Shown here piece by piece: positions 6,382-13,689 of a stretch of 18,561 bases of DNA; positions within the stretch are counted from its first letter, which is position 1, and each line of letters begins with the position of its first letter. Below the pieces are notes generated by a model. That model had not been told where the DNA came from. It did no database searches and saw only the letters and a program-made list of their open reading frames with translations. The position numbers were made by a program, and so were the translations under genes. The stretch comes from an uncultured Acetatifactor sp. (lineage in GTDB: Bacteria; Bacillota; Clostridia; Lachnospirales; Lachnospiraceae), in NCBI GenBank assembly GCA_910589035.1, contig CAJUSI010000045.1, forward strand, positions 1-18,561. The letters are read 5' to 3'.

Positions 6382-7410
6382 ATGAATTATATAATATTTG
6401 ATCTGGAATGGAACCAGGGCAATGCCGCTACGGAAGCAACGGTTGAAAATCTTCCCTTTGAAATCATCGAGATCGGCGCCGTCAGGCTGAATGATGCGGG
6501 AGCTATGCTGGGAAAATTCAGCAGACTGATCAAGCCTGCCGTATACCATGAAATGCATCAGATCACGGGCAGGCTGCTCCATCTGCGCATGCAGGAGCTG
6601 GAGAAGGGAACCCCTTTTGTCCCCGCCGCGAAAAGCTTTCTCGCCTGGTGCGGAGAGGAGGAATACCGCTTCTGTACCTGGGGAAGCTCGGATCTGACGG
6701 AGCTTCAGCGGAATATGAAATATTATGATATGCCGTCCCTGTCAAAGGGCCCCTTTGCCTTCCTGGATGTACAGAAGCTTTTCAGCATCGCTTATGAGGA
6801 CGGAAAGTCCAGAAGGGCGCTGGAGCATGCGGTGGACTATCTGCAGCTGAAAAAGGATACCTCCTTCCACAGGGCCATGGGAGATGCCTGGTATACGGCG
6901 GAAATTCTGAAAAGGATTCTGGCGGAGAAGCCGGATGTGCTGAAAAATGTATCCTACGACGTGTTCCGCCTTCCGGCGGACAGAAAATCGGAAATCAGAG
7001 TCCGCTTCGACAATTATGAAAAATATATTTCCAGAGAATTTGCCGGCAGGACCGAGGCCTTCGGAGACAGGGAGGTGGCGTCCAGCAAATGCTATCTCTG
7101 TCACAGGAACCTGCGCAAGAAAATAAGATGGTTTACTTCCAACGGGAAGAATTATTACTGCCTTGCCTACTGTGAGAAGCATGGATATCTGCAGGGGAAA
7201 ATCAGGCTCCGCAAATCGGAGGAAGGAAAATACTATGTCGTCAAGACCACCAAGCTGATTTCCCCTGAAAAAGCGGAAACCCTCAGAGCGCGCAAAGAAC
7301 ACAGCGCCCAGAGAGCAAAGTATACCCGGGAAGAGCAGGAGATCGGAAAACAGGCAAAGGAGAATCGAGAAACAGACAAAAGAGTAACGGCAAACCGGAA
7401 GGAAGATTAG
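6382..7410 (+). CDS. DEDDh 3'-5' exonuclease with C-terminal Cys-rich domain
   Basis: A 342-residue protein of the RNase T/DNA polymerase III epsilon exonuclease superfamily. The ATG at 6382 is chosen because AAAGGA (6371-6376) precedes it and the product then begins MNYIIFDLEWNQG, the usual Exo I start; the open frame extends back to 6310 without support. Likely metal ligands are Asp7 and Glu9 (Exo I), Asp104 (Exo II, WGSSDLTEL) and Asp168 with catalytic His163 (Exo III, HRAMGDAWYTAEI). After the nuclease domain comes a putative zinc finger: Cys237, Cys240, then Cys260, Cys264 and His267, followed by a basic tail to the end. The nucleic acid substrate is unknown; relatives act on RNA or DNA 3' ends. 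It converges on the carboxypeptidase gene. Confidence 0.85.
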   Translation: MNYIIFDLEWNQGNAATEATVENLPFEIIEIGAVRLNDAGAMLGKFSRLIKPAVYHEMHQITGRLLHLRMQELEKGTPFVPAAKSFLAWCGEEEYRFCTWGSSDLTELQRNMKYYDMPSLSKGPFAFLDVQKLFSIAYEDGKSRRALEHAVDYLQLKKDTSFHRAMGDAWYTAEILKRILAEKPDVLKNVSYDVFRLPADRKSEIRVRFDNYEKYISREFAGRTEAFGDREVASSKCYLCHRNLRKKIRWFTSNGKNYYCLAYCEKHGYLQGKIRLRKSEEGKYYVVKTTKLISPEKAETLRARKEHSAQRAKYTREEQEIGKQAKENRETDKRVTANRKED

Positions 7411-7514
7411 GCCGAGAAACCGGCAAAGAAGAAACGGCAAGCCGGAAGGAACATTGGATCGGGAAACAGATAAAGGAGAGAACGGTAAAACGTGAAGGCG
7501 GCAGCAGGAAGCAG

Positions 7515-7545
7515 CAGGGACTATGATCAGAAATCATAGTCCCTG
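7515..7545. terminator. 13-bp hairpin at the carboxypeptidase stop codon
   Basis: CAGGGACTATGAT (7515-7527) and ATCATAGTCCCTG (7533-7545) form a perfect stem with the loop CAGAA. The TGA stop of the minus-strand gene (7527-7529) lies at the stem-loop boundary. It sits between two convergent genes and could terminate either, but neither side has a U tract. Confidence 0.5.
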
Positions 7546-8996
7546 AACTGACGGGAGCGCGGGGAGCGCCTTCGGCTTCTGGCGTTTCGCCTGCGCCTTC
7601 TCTTCCTTCTGGAAAATGCAAAGTACCGCCTTAAAATCTGCAACACGACCCATATCAGGAATACCGCTCCCACCACGCCCAGGACAATCCGGATTCCCAG
7701 GGTATTGATAAAAATAACAGGGGAGTCCGATTCCTTCTCGATGAGATCCGTCTCCGGGAAGGCGGCAAAAATGTCGCCGGTCTCCTTGTCCATAGTGAAA
7801 TTCACCCTTGCGGATCCGATGTCCACACCATGGTAGGTATAATTGATAACCGCCGCCTGATTCTCGCCCTCCGTGTCATAGGATATGGCCGATTCCGTGT
7901 CGTCAAAGGAAGCCGTTCTGGGGAGGACGATGAAATCCTCTTTATTTAAAGTCAAAAAAGACCGGGAGCTGCCGAAGATATCATTGCCGCTGTAAAAAAG
8001 GCCCGTATCGTCGATACTGTATTTTGTCTCCGTCTGGGAGACATTTATTTTCTCAAAATTGGAGAAGCCGTACTCAAAAAGGGAGATGGTATCCTCGTAC
8101 TGATAGGGCGCTTTGTCGTGGAGCACCACACAGATCAGCCGCAGGCCGTTCTTTTCCGCGCAGGATACCAGACAGCTCCCGGCTTCGTCGGTAAAGCCGC
8201 TCTTACAGCCCACGATATTCTCATAGGCATATTCTCCCCCGGGGATGATCTGCATATTGTTGATCTCCAGTTTCCCCAGGGGGAGCTTCTCCGTGGCGGG
8301 AAATTCCATACGCCTGGTGAGAGAGATTTTACAAAGCATCTCGTTGGCAAAAAAAGCTCTGCCGATCATGGCCAGGTCGTAGGCTGTGGTATAATGATTT
8401 TCATCGTGCAGACCGTTGGGGTTTACGAAATGGGAATCCAGGCAGCCCAGCTCTGCGGCCCTCTGATTCATCATCTCCGCGAATACAAGCCAGTCCGTGG
8501 TATGGGTGATATGCTCCGCAAGGGCGTAGCAGACTTCATTGGCGGAGCGGATCAGTACGGCGTTCAGGGCCTGCTCCAGGGTGAGCTCCTGCCCCACATC
8601 CATGGCAATATGGCTGCTGTCCCAGGGCGTGTCAAACACCGCGTCGTGGGAGAAGGTGACGATCTCATCCAGCTGGCACTGCTCCGAGACAATCAGCGCC
8701 GTGAGCGTCTTGGTGGTACTGGCGGGATACTGGCGCTGGTGTATATTCTTGGCATAGAGGACGGTCCCCGTCTCCGCCTCGATTAAAATGGCGGACTCCG
8801 CCCCCACCACGGGACCGGTGGGCCAGTCCGCCACCTCGTTGGACTGAATGGGCAGGCTGCGGTTGTGCTCCAGCTGTAGCTGGCTGTCGGAAGCTGCCCC
8901 GGCATTCAGGGGGGGAGCACAGAGCAGGCATCCCGCACAGAAGGCGGCCAGGAGACGGATGTATTTTGTATGAAAGCTTCTCATTTGTTTCCTCAT
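7527..8996 (-). CDS. D-alanyl-D-alanine carboxypeptidase (PBP5/DacF family)
   Basis: A 489-residue serine DD-carboxypeptidase (peptidase S11) that trims the terminal D-Ala from peptidoglycan stem peptides outside the membrane. It has an N-terminal signal (basic MRKQMRSFHTKYIR, then a hydrophobic stretch to about residue 35). The active-site motifs are S93-T-T-K96, S151-A-N153 and K265-S-G267. A second beta-rich domain covers about 310-415. A membrane helix follows at about 428-455, then an arginine-rich cytoplasmic tail (RRKRRRRR and more) to the end. Either the ATG at 8996 or the one at 8984 could start it, as GAGG precedes both at 6-7 bases. It is transcribed away from trmB. Confidence 0.93.
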   Translation of the reverse strand: MRKQMRSFHTKYIRLLAAFCAGCLLCAPPLNAGAASDSQLQLEHNRSLPIQSNEVADWPTGPVVGAESAILIEAETGTVLYAKNIHQRQYPASTTKTLTALIVSEQCQLDEIVTFSHDAVFDTPWDSSHIAMDVGQELTLEQALNAVLIRSANEVCYALAEHITHTTDWLVFAEMMNQRAAELGCLDSHFVNPNGLHDENHYTTAYDLAMIGRAFFANEMLCKISLTRRMEFPATEKLPLGKLEINNMQIIPGGEYAYENIVGCKSGFTDEAGSCLVSCAEKNGLRLICVVLHDKAPYQYEDTISLFEYGFSNFEKINVSQTETKYSIDDTGLFYSGNDIFGSSRSFLTLNKEDFIVLPRTASFDDTESAISYDTEGENQAAVINYTYHGVDIGSARVNFTMDKETGDIFAAFPETDLIEKESDSPVIFINTLGIRIVLGVVGAVFLIWVVLQILRRYFAFSRRKRRRRRNARSRRRSPRSRQFRDYDF

Positions 8997-9040
8997 AGTT
9001 TGACCTCACAGATAATGTACCATAATAATCCCAATGATTA

Positions 9041-9056
9041 TCCTTCCCGGGAAGGA
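9041..9056. promoter_or_regulatory. 16-bp perfect palindrome in the carboxypeptidase leader
   Basis: TCCTTCCCGGGAAGGA is its own reverse complement. It lies 45 bases upstream of the minus-strand start codon and downstream of the candidate -10 at 9107-9112, a position suited to a repressor operator or a leader hairpin. Confidence 0.45.
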
Positions 9057-9106
9057 AATCCGCTTAAAAATATACATGAATGCCCGGTTACATTCCGGTT
9101 TCTATT

Positions 9107-9112
9107 ATTATA
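9107..9112 (-). promoter_or_regulatory. Candidate -10 element for the carboxypeptidase gene
   Basis: Read on the minus strand this is TATAAT inside GGTATATAATAATAG, about 110 bases before the start codon. The -35 is poor (a TTGGTT about 16 bases away), so the promoter call rests mainly on the -10. Confidence 0.45.
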
Positions 9113-9253
9113 TACCATTTTCCCCAAAAACCAAAGTGGCAAATTCATTTAAATGGCATTTGACTCCTTTCTCTCATTCCTGCCTGCTGCTATATGCGGC
9201 AATTCATACCATTTATCCGGTTTGTACACAGGATTTAACACAAAATATATGGA

Positions 9254-9282
9254 TTGACAAGTATTCAAAATTAAAGTACAGT
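9254..9282 (+). promoter_or_regulatory. Promoter of trmB
   Basis: A perfect TTGACA (9254-9259) is followed after 17 bp by TACAGT (9277-9282). The interval 8997-9364 is a divergent control region and I see no gene within it. Confidence 0.65.
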
Positions 9283-9364
9283 AAGTAGAGAATAAAAATA
9301 TCGATTCGGAGATATTTTTCAGATTTGCGGCGGAATGCCCGCAGAAACGTGCAGGGGAGTGCAG

Positions 9365-10021
9365 ATGAGATTGCGGAATATTGCAGGCTCGCGGGAGGCA
9401 ATCGCGGAAAGCCCATATGTGATACAGGAGGAAAGACAGACACAATGCCCCGGCAGATGGAAGGAAATTTTCGGAAATCCCCATCCCATCCATATAGAGG
9501 TGGGTATGGGAAAGGGAAAGTTTATCCATACTATGGCTAAGGAGCATCCGGACATTAATTATGTGGGAATCGAGAAGTATTCCAGCGTATTGCTGCGGGC
9601 CGTACGGAAAATGGAGCAGGAAGAGCTTCCCAATCTGAAATTTCTCCGAATGGATGCGGAAAGGATTGCCGAAGTGTTCGGTCCCGGGGAGGTGGGAAGG
9701 ATTTACCTGAATTTCTCCGATCCCTGGCCAAAGGACAGGCATGCCGGACGCAGACTTCCCTCGGGGATATTTCTTGCCCGTTTTGCCCTGATTCTGGAGA
9801 AGGGCGGAAAGCTTGAATTTAAGACGGACAATCAGGCCCTGTTTGATTTTGCCCTGGAGGAGCTGGAACCGGCGGGCTGGGTGCTGGAGGCATGCACCCG
9901 GAACCTGCATGGGGATGCGGATATGATGCGGGGCAATGTGATGACGGAGTATGAGGAGAAGTTTTCCGCGATGGGAAACCCTATCTGCAAGTACGTTATC
10001 AGGTTCGACTCACGGACCTGA
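9365..10021 (+). CDS. trmB: tRNA (guanine-N7-)-methyltransferase
   Basis: A 218-residue SAM-dependent methyltransferase that modifies G46 in the variable loop of tRNA. The start at 9365 gives MRLRNIAGSREAIAESPYVI, the usual TrmB beginning, and AGGGGAG at 9353-9359 precedes it by 5 bases; the frame open from 9335 adds nothing conserved. The SAM-binding loop is EVGMGKGKFI, followed by the family motif SDPWPKDRHAGRRL and TDN near the substrate pocket. It is full length. It has its own promoter and may be co-transcribed with the thioredoxin and YitT genes, since no good terminator separates them. Confidence 0.95.
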   Translation: MRLRNIAGSREAIAESPYVIQEERQTQCPGRWKEIFGNPHPIHIEVGMGKGKFIHTMAKEHPDINYVGIEKYSSVLLRAVRKMEQEELPNLKFLRMDAERIAEVFGPGEVGRIYLNFSDPWPKDRHAGRRLPSGIFLARFALILEKGGKLEFKTDNQALFDFALEELEPAGWVLEACTRNLHGDADMMRGNVMTEYEEKFSAMGNPICKYVIRFDSRT

Positions 10022-10038
10022 TAATGCAGGTGCTGTTA

Positions 10039-10056
10039 CCAGGCCGGACGGCCTGG
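10039..10056 (+). other. Small GC-rich hairpin after trmB
   Basis: CCAGGCCG and CGGCCTGG are perfect complements around GA; a realistic fold is a 7-bp stem with a 4-base loop. No T run follows, so it is unlikely to be a strong terminator. Confidence 0.35.
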
Positions 10057-10073
10057 CGTAAGAGCGGCTCACA

Positions 10074-10178
10074 GACGGGATGCTTGGGAGCCGGTAAGGG
10101 AACCGGTATCCGGACGGGATGCCTGGGAGCCGGCAAAGGGATCATTATCCGGAGGGATGTTCCGGGGGCGGATGTCCC
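10074..10178 (+). repeat. 39-bp imperfect tandem repeat, about 2.5 copies
   Basis: GACGGGATGCTTGGGAGCCGG at 10074 recurs as GACGGGATGCCTGGGAGCCGG at 10113, each followed by A-rich GGGA and TATCCG, giving a 39-bp period. A third, degraded copy begins at 10152 (GAGGGATGTTCCGGGGGCGG). The block fills the gap between trmB and the thioredoxin gene. The period is a multiple of three, so all copies read as the same peptide, but no coding start is supported. Confidence 0.7.
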
Positions 10179-10261
10179 GAAGTCCGCAACCGCACCCCGC
10201 ATTCCGGGTGCGGCAACGGCAAATTTTGCAGCGCGCCGGGCAGGCGCAGAAAGGTGGAAGT

Positions 10262-10582
10262 ATGGAGTACAGATTTACGGTGGACAATTTTGAGGCGGAG
10301 GTGCTGCAGGCATCCACGCCGGTACTGGTGGATTTCTATGCGGACTGGTGCAATCCCTGCAAAATGATGGGGCCCGTGGTGGCCAGGATTGCCGAAGAGT
10401 ATGAGGGCAGGGTGAAGGTCGGAAAATGCAATATCGACGAGAATATGAAGCTGGCGCAGGAATACCGCGTCTCCAGCATTCCGGCTTTTATTATTTTCAA
10501 GGACGGTAAGCCCGCCGCAAATTATGTGGGGGCTATGTCCGCGGCAGAATTAAAGAACAAGGTGGAGCAGGCGCTGGGGTGA
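10262..10582 (+). CDS. Thioredoxin
   Basis: A 106-residue thioredoxin-fold protein without a signal peptide, expected to reduce disulfides in the cytoplasm. The active site is W29-C30-N31-P32-C33-K34, with Asn in place of the usual Gly of WCGPC. The cis-proline is in SIP (Pro74). The start at 10262 follows AGGTGGAAG; the frame is open back to 10157 but that extension is the repeat-flanking sequence and has no ribosome binding site. The YitT-family gene begins one base after its stop, so the two are co-transcribed. Confidence 0.93.
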   Translation: MEYRFTVDNFEAEVLQASTPVLVDFYADWCNPCKMMGPVVARIAEEYEGRVKVGKCNIDENMKLAQEYRVSSIPAFIIFKDGKPAANYVGAMSAAELKNKVEQALG

Positions 10583-10583
10583 G

Positions 10584-11459
10584 ATGAAAAAGGAAAATTT
10601 ATTATACGAAGGAAAACGGACCGCGGCATGTATTCTGGCGTCCTTTATCTATGCCGTGGGATTGAATCTTTTTGTAGTGCCCGCCGGAGTGTATTCCGGC
10701 GGCGTCATGGGTGTCTGCCAGGTCATCCGAACCGTGCTGAGCAGATATTTTGATCTGAATTTTCAGGCATTTGATATTGCAGGCGTTATTTATTACATCA
10801 TCAACATCCCCATCTTCGTGCTTGCATATATGCGGCTGGGGAAAAAGTTCTTTGTGAAGACCCTGGTCTCGGTTACCTCCATGACCGTGTTCCTGTCCTT
10901 GATTCCGGTTACGCAGATCGTGGAGGATACCGTGGCGGCCTGCGTGGTGGGCGGCATTATCTCCGGCGGCGGAATCGGATTTGCGCTGAGGATGGGATCC
11001 TCCAGCGGCGGAATGGACGTGGTGGGGCTTCTCCTCGCCAGGTGGAAGAGGGATTTCAGTGTGGGCAAGGTGAGCCTGCTCATGAACCTGTTCCTGTACG
11101 GAGTGTGCTTCTTCCTGTTTGACATGCAGATCGTGGTGTATTCCATTATCTATGCGTCGGTCTATTCCGTGGCCATGGACAGAGTGCACACCCAGAATAT
11201 CAATGTGGAGGCCAAGATCGTCACCAAGGCGGATACCGCCGAACTGGAGAAGGCGGTCTTTGAGGAGATCTACAGGGGTATCACCAAATGGTCCACGGAA
11301 GGGGCCTATACCCATGAGGACTCCCATATGCTGTACATTACCCTGTCGAAATACGAGGTGGGCCGGCTGAAGGCCGTGGTTCACAAATATGACCCCCACG
11401 CCTTCATCGTGGTCACCGAGGGCGTGAGCGTGGACGGGAATTTCCTGAAAAAGCTATAG
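10584..11459 (+). CDS. YitT family membrane protein
   Basis: A 291-residue protein with the YitT architecture: about five to six membrane helices in the first 205 residues, including the conserved GLNLFVVPAGVYSGGVMG and the small-residue segment GSSSGGMDVVG, then a soluble C-terminal DUF2179 domain (about 210-291; HEDSHMLYITLSKYEVGRLK and FIVVTEGVSVDGNF). The molecular role of the family is not settled. GGGGTGAG before the ATG overlaps the end of the thioredoxin gene, implying translational coupling. Confidence 0.92.
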   Translation: MKKENLLYEGKRTAACILASFIYAVGLNLFVVPAGVYSGGVMGVCQVIRTVLSRYFDLNFQAFDIAGVIYYIINIPIFVLAYMRLGKKFFVKTLVSVTSMTVFLSLIPVTQIVEDTVAACVVGGIISGGGIGFALRMGSSSGGMDVVGLLLARWKRDFSVGKVSLLMNLFLYGVCFFLFDMQIVVYSIIYASVYSVAMDRVHTQNINVEAKIVTKADTAELEKAVFEEIYRGITKWSTEGAYTHEDSHMLYITLSKYEVGRLKAVVHKYDPHAFIVVTEGVSVDGNFLKKL

Positions 11460-11491
11460 ACAGGTCCGGAAACGGAAAAATATTTGCCGGA

Positions 11492-11594
11492 AGAGGGCCG
11501 TCGGAAAATAACTGTGCGCCTGCAATATATGCTGTGCTCCATTGAGATTCACAACCATATATTGCGGACAGGCAGCATTTCCCGGCGGCCCCTC
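11492..11594. repeat. Long imperfect inverted repeat between convergent genes
   Basis: The left arm (11492-11531, from AGAGGGCCG to CAATATATG) and the right arm (11556-11594, from CATATATTG to CGGCCCCTC) are mostly complementary over about 40 bases, with the innermost 9 bp perfect and a 24-base loop. Plus-strand sequence after it is T-rich (TTATATATTTACTTTT). It lies between the YitT gene (plus) and the Uma2 gene (minus). It may be a bidirectional terminator or a small non-autonomous element. Confidence 0.6.
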
Positions 11595-11641
11595 GTTATA
11601 TATTTACTTTTGCATATGTTTTTGGATGTGAGTATCAGATT

Positions 11642-12175
11642 TCATTGAATATTTATGAAGAAACGTTCCCAAATCCCGACAGGTACTTCGTTGCCGAAAG
11701 AATATTGTTCCACTGCATCTTTTTCAAAAGAATACACGGTTGTCATTTCCTTATCCGGATCCACAATCCAATACTCCCTGACTCCCGCCATTCTGTATTT
11801 AAATAATTTTGTCATATAATCTCTCGGCTTACTGCTTGGCGACACGATCTCAATGACCCAGTCAGGAGCGCCATTGCAGCCTTTTTCTGAAATTTTATCC
11901 CTGTCGCAGATAACGGAGATATCCGGCTCCACATAATTTGTATCATCCTCATTCAGAAATACGGCAAAGGGAGATGGAAACACCTCAAATTCCCCATTGT
12001 TTCGCTTAATATAATCTTTTATCTGATAATGTAAATCAGAAACCAGCCTTTGATGCCTTGTATTGGGCGGAGCCATATAATAAATCTTCCCATCGATCAG
12101 TTCCGCACGTTCTCCGTCCGGCAAGGCATAAATATCGTCTATCGTGTATAATTCTTCTTTTCTCAACGTATCCAT
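11642..12175 (-). CDS. Uma2 family (DUF820) putative endonuclease
   Basis: A 177-residue protein with the PD-(D/E)XK-like core of the Uma2/DUF820 family: Asp85 in VEPDISVI, Glu109 in WVIEIVSPSS, and the lysine-bearing helix KLFKYRMAGVREYWIVDP. The N-terminal ELIDGKIYYMAPPNTRHQ is also characteristic. The family is abundant in accessory DNA and is predicted to be nucleolytic, but its physiological role is not established. AGGAGG on the minus strand lies 8 bases before the ATG. It appears intact and monocistronic. Confidence 0.92.
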   Translation of the reverse strand: MDTLRKEELYTIDDIYALPDGERAELIDGKIYYMAPPNTRHQRLVSDLHYQIKDYIKRNNGEFEVFPSPFAVFLNEDDTNYVEPDISVICDRDKISEKGCNGAPDWVIEIVSPSSKPRDYMTKLFKYRMAGVREYWIVDPDKEMTTVYSFEKDAVEQYSFGNEVPVGIWERFFINIQ

Positions 12176-12198
12176 TTTTATCGCCTCCTGTCAATATC

Positions 12199-12204
12199 AT
12201 TATA
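12199..12204 (-). promoter_or_regulatory. -10 element of the Uma2 gene
   Basis: On the minus strand this reads TATAAT, with a weak TTGTAT 17 bp upstream, and it precedes the AGGAGG ribosome binding site by about a dozen bases. The leader is therefore very short. Confidence 0.55.
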
Positions 12205-12246
12205 TCCCACAGACTTTGGAAATACAATCAGGCTCTTTTAAAAATA

Positions 12247-12275
12247 TTGACTTTATAGAATTTCACTCATATAAT
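12247..12275 (+). promoter_or_regulatory. Promoter of the AbiEi-like remnant
   Basis: TTGACT (12247-12252) and TATAAT (12270-12275) are separated by 17 bp, a strong vegetative promoter. It is divergent from the Uma2 promoter about 45 bp away. Confidence 0.75.
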
Positions 12276-12297
12276 ATATTTCACTATTGGAGTGAAA
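12261..12297. promoter_or_regulatory. Three-half-site operator candidate
   Basis: TTTCACT occurs at 12261-12267 and 12279-12285, and its reverse complement AGTGAAA at 12291-12297. The last two form an inverted repeat with a 5-base centre. The sites flank the -10 and the expected start of transcription. Antitoxins of the AbiEi type are known to bind inverted repeats at their own promoter, which fits this arrangement. Confidence 0.5.
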
Positions 12298-13018
12298 GCA
12301 AGCTCCTCAAGCTCCCCAACATCCAGAAATATGAAGTGGACCGGAGAACGGCGGATGGGTTCATTGCATCTGTTGAAATGGATGATGGCTTTGTGTTCAA
12401 AATTCATGCCTATTCCCTGCAGCAGGCGTTTCCGTCAACTGTCCTGCAGTTGATTGAAAAGAAAAGCAATGATACGGGAGTCCGAATCCTGATATCACCG
12501 TATATTTCGGACAGGACTGCCGAGATATGTGAAAAAAGCGGGATGGGGTATTTTGATTATGCAGGGAACTGTTGGTTTGTGGGACATTCCATTTACCTGT
12601 CCGAGCGGGGCAATAAGAATCCCCAGCCGAAACAGTGCGGCGCAGTCGCTTGGACAATCCGTCTGCTCTGGAAGGGAAGCTGCGGAAATTAAAGCAGGAT
12701 ACGGGAATAGAGAGCTATCTTACGGGTTTTTCCGGCGGAATCCGGTATGCTCCGGTCATCCGGTACAATAAGGTCCATGTGTATATGTATTCGGAGGACA
12801 TACAGGAAGCGGTCCGCTATTTGGAGATAAAAGAGGTGGACAGCGGGGCAAACCTGGTCATCTTCCCCCTGGAGAACGATTCTTATATAAAAGACTGCCG
12901 GGTCATTGCGGGAGATATGGTGGTATCGCCATTACAGGTTTGCCTGGACAGCCTGCAGCTCAAGGGGCGGGGGGAGGAACTGGCCGAAGCCGTACTGAAG
13001 AAGGAGATTATGGGATGA
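12294..13018 (+). pseudogene. AbiEi-like type IV antitoxin, winged helix deleted
   Basis: The first part, in one frame to about 12633, contains ILISPYISDRTAEICEKSG and GYFDYAGNCWFVGHSIYLSE, the conserved core of this antitoxin family. The second part, in another frame from about 12647 to the TGA at 13018, contains GIESYLTGFSGGIRYAPVIR, VDSGANLVIFP and the C-terminal PLQVCLDSLQLKGRGEELAE. The family normally has about 100 residues between them, including the winged-helix DNA-binding part. A deletion at about 12634-12646 removed it and shifted the frame. No start codon with a ribosome binding site is visible in the first frame after the expected transcription start, so the N-terminus may be damaged too. 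Its stop overlaps the next ATG. Confidence 0.75.
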
Positions 13019-13131
13019 TACGGGATGAAGATCTGAAAAGCGGCATTGACTATTCAGCGGGACAAAAAAGACGCCCACAAAGTACTAATGAAGCTGGTCA
13101 ATATTTTCAGGAATATGAGGGAATGATATGA
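13015..13131 (+). pseudogene. Tiny remnant at the toxin position (AbiEii-like?)
   Basis: The ATG at 13015 overlaps the antitoxin stop (ATGA), the place where the nucleotidyltransferase-like AbiEii toxin gene normally starts. Only a 38-residue frame remains, beginning MIRDEDLKSG. A different frame from 13061 to the TGA at 13126 reads DKKDAHKVLMKLVNIFRNMR, which looks more protein-like and could be the tail of the lost gene. The assignment to AbiEii rests on position, not on conserved motifs. Confidence 0.3.
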
Positions 13132-13616
13132 AACAGGTTTATCCAACTTTTATCTTAAATACAAATGATGGGTCTGAACATTCGTTTTTGGTCTGTTTGC
13201 CTGATATGGAGATTTTTACCGAAGGAGATACCTTTGCGGATGCTATTGAGATGGCGAGGGATGCTATTGGATTGGCGGGAATTTCGATGGAAGATAATAA
13301 GGAGGAAATTCCCGTACCATCGGATCAGAATGCTGCTATTGAAAAAGTAAAGCATGATACAGAGGATATTGATTTTACGAAAGGCGTTTTGACATATGTA
13401 GATGTTGATTTCTTTGAGTATAGAAAAAAAGACGATACAAAAACTGTCAGGAGAAACGTTGCCATTCTGGGCTGGCTCAATTAGGAAGCGGAACATGCCG
13501 AAATTAGTGTTTTAAGGGTATTGCAGAAGGTGTTGAAGAATGTGCTTAATCAAAGAGAAATATATAACAGCCTTGAAAATTTAAACGACATAGCGCAGAT
13601 CATGATGTCTATATAA
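13128..13616 (+). pseudogene. HicB-like antitoxin interrupted by an in-frame TAG
   Basis: The N-terminal domain (MKQVYPTFIL, then LVCLPDMEIFTEGDTFADAI and EMARDAIGLAGISMED) is typical of HicB-family antitoxins with a degenerate RNase H-like fold. The frame stops at TAG 13482-13484, after WLN, exactly where the DNA-binding C-terminal segment should begin. The same frame stays open beyond the TAG for 43 more codons (EAEHAEISVLRVLQKVLKNV and on) to TAA at 13614-13616, and this extension looks like the missing ribbon-helix-helix segment. GAGGGA at 13117-13122 is the ribosome binding site. No HicA toxin gene is visible next to it. Confidence 0.75.
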
Positions 13617-13689
13617 GGTATAGGAAGTGAAAGTATTCCGAGGCACAAAGAGATAAAAGAAAACCTGGCAAGATTTATTTTCAAAAAGC

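Noticed and set aside
5068..6582. 504-codon open frame on the minus strand
   Set aside because: It is antisense to the hydrolase and the exonuclease start and crosses a terminator and a promoter; its composition is not protein-like.
10074..10178. CRISPR-like array
   Set aside because: The units are adjacent with no unique spacers and are diverged, so this is a tandem repeat.
10024..10293. Repeat-containing ORF before thioredoxin
   Set aside because: It has no ribosome binding site, overlaps the start of the thioredoxin gene and is explained by the 39-bp repeat.
10602..11399. 265-codon minus-strand frame
   Set aside because: It mirrors the YitT-family gene and is rich in His and Gly as expected of an antisense shadow.
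11642..12175. Uma2 gene as the toxin of the neighbouring antitoxin
   Set aside because: It is divergent from the AbiEi-like gene with its own promoter, and the AbiEi partner position is on the other side.
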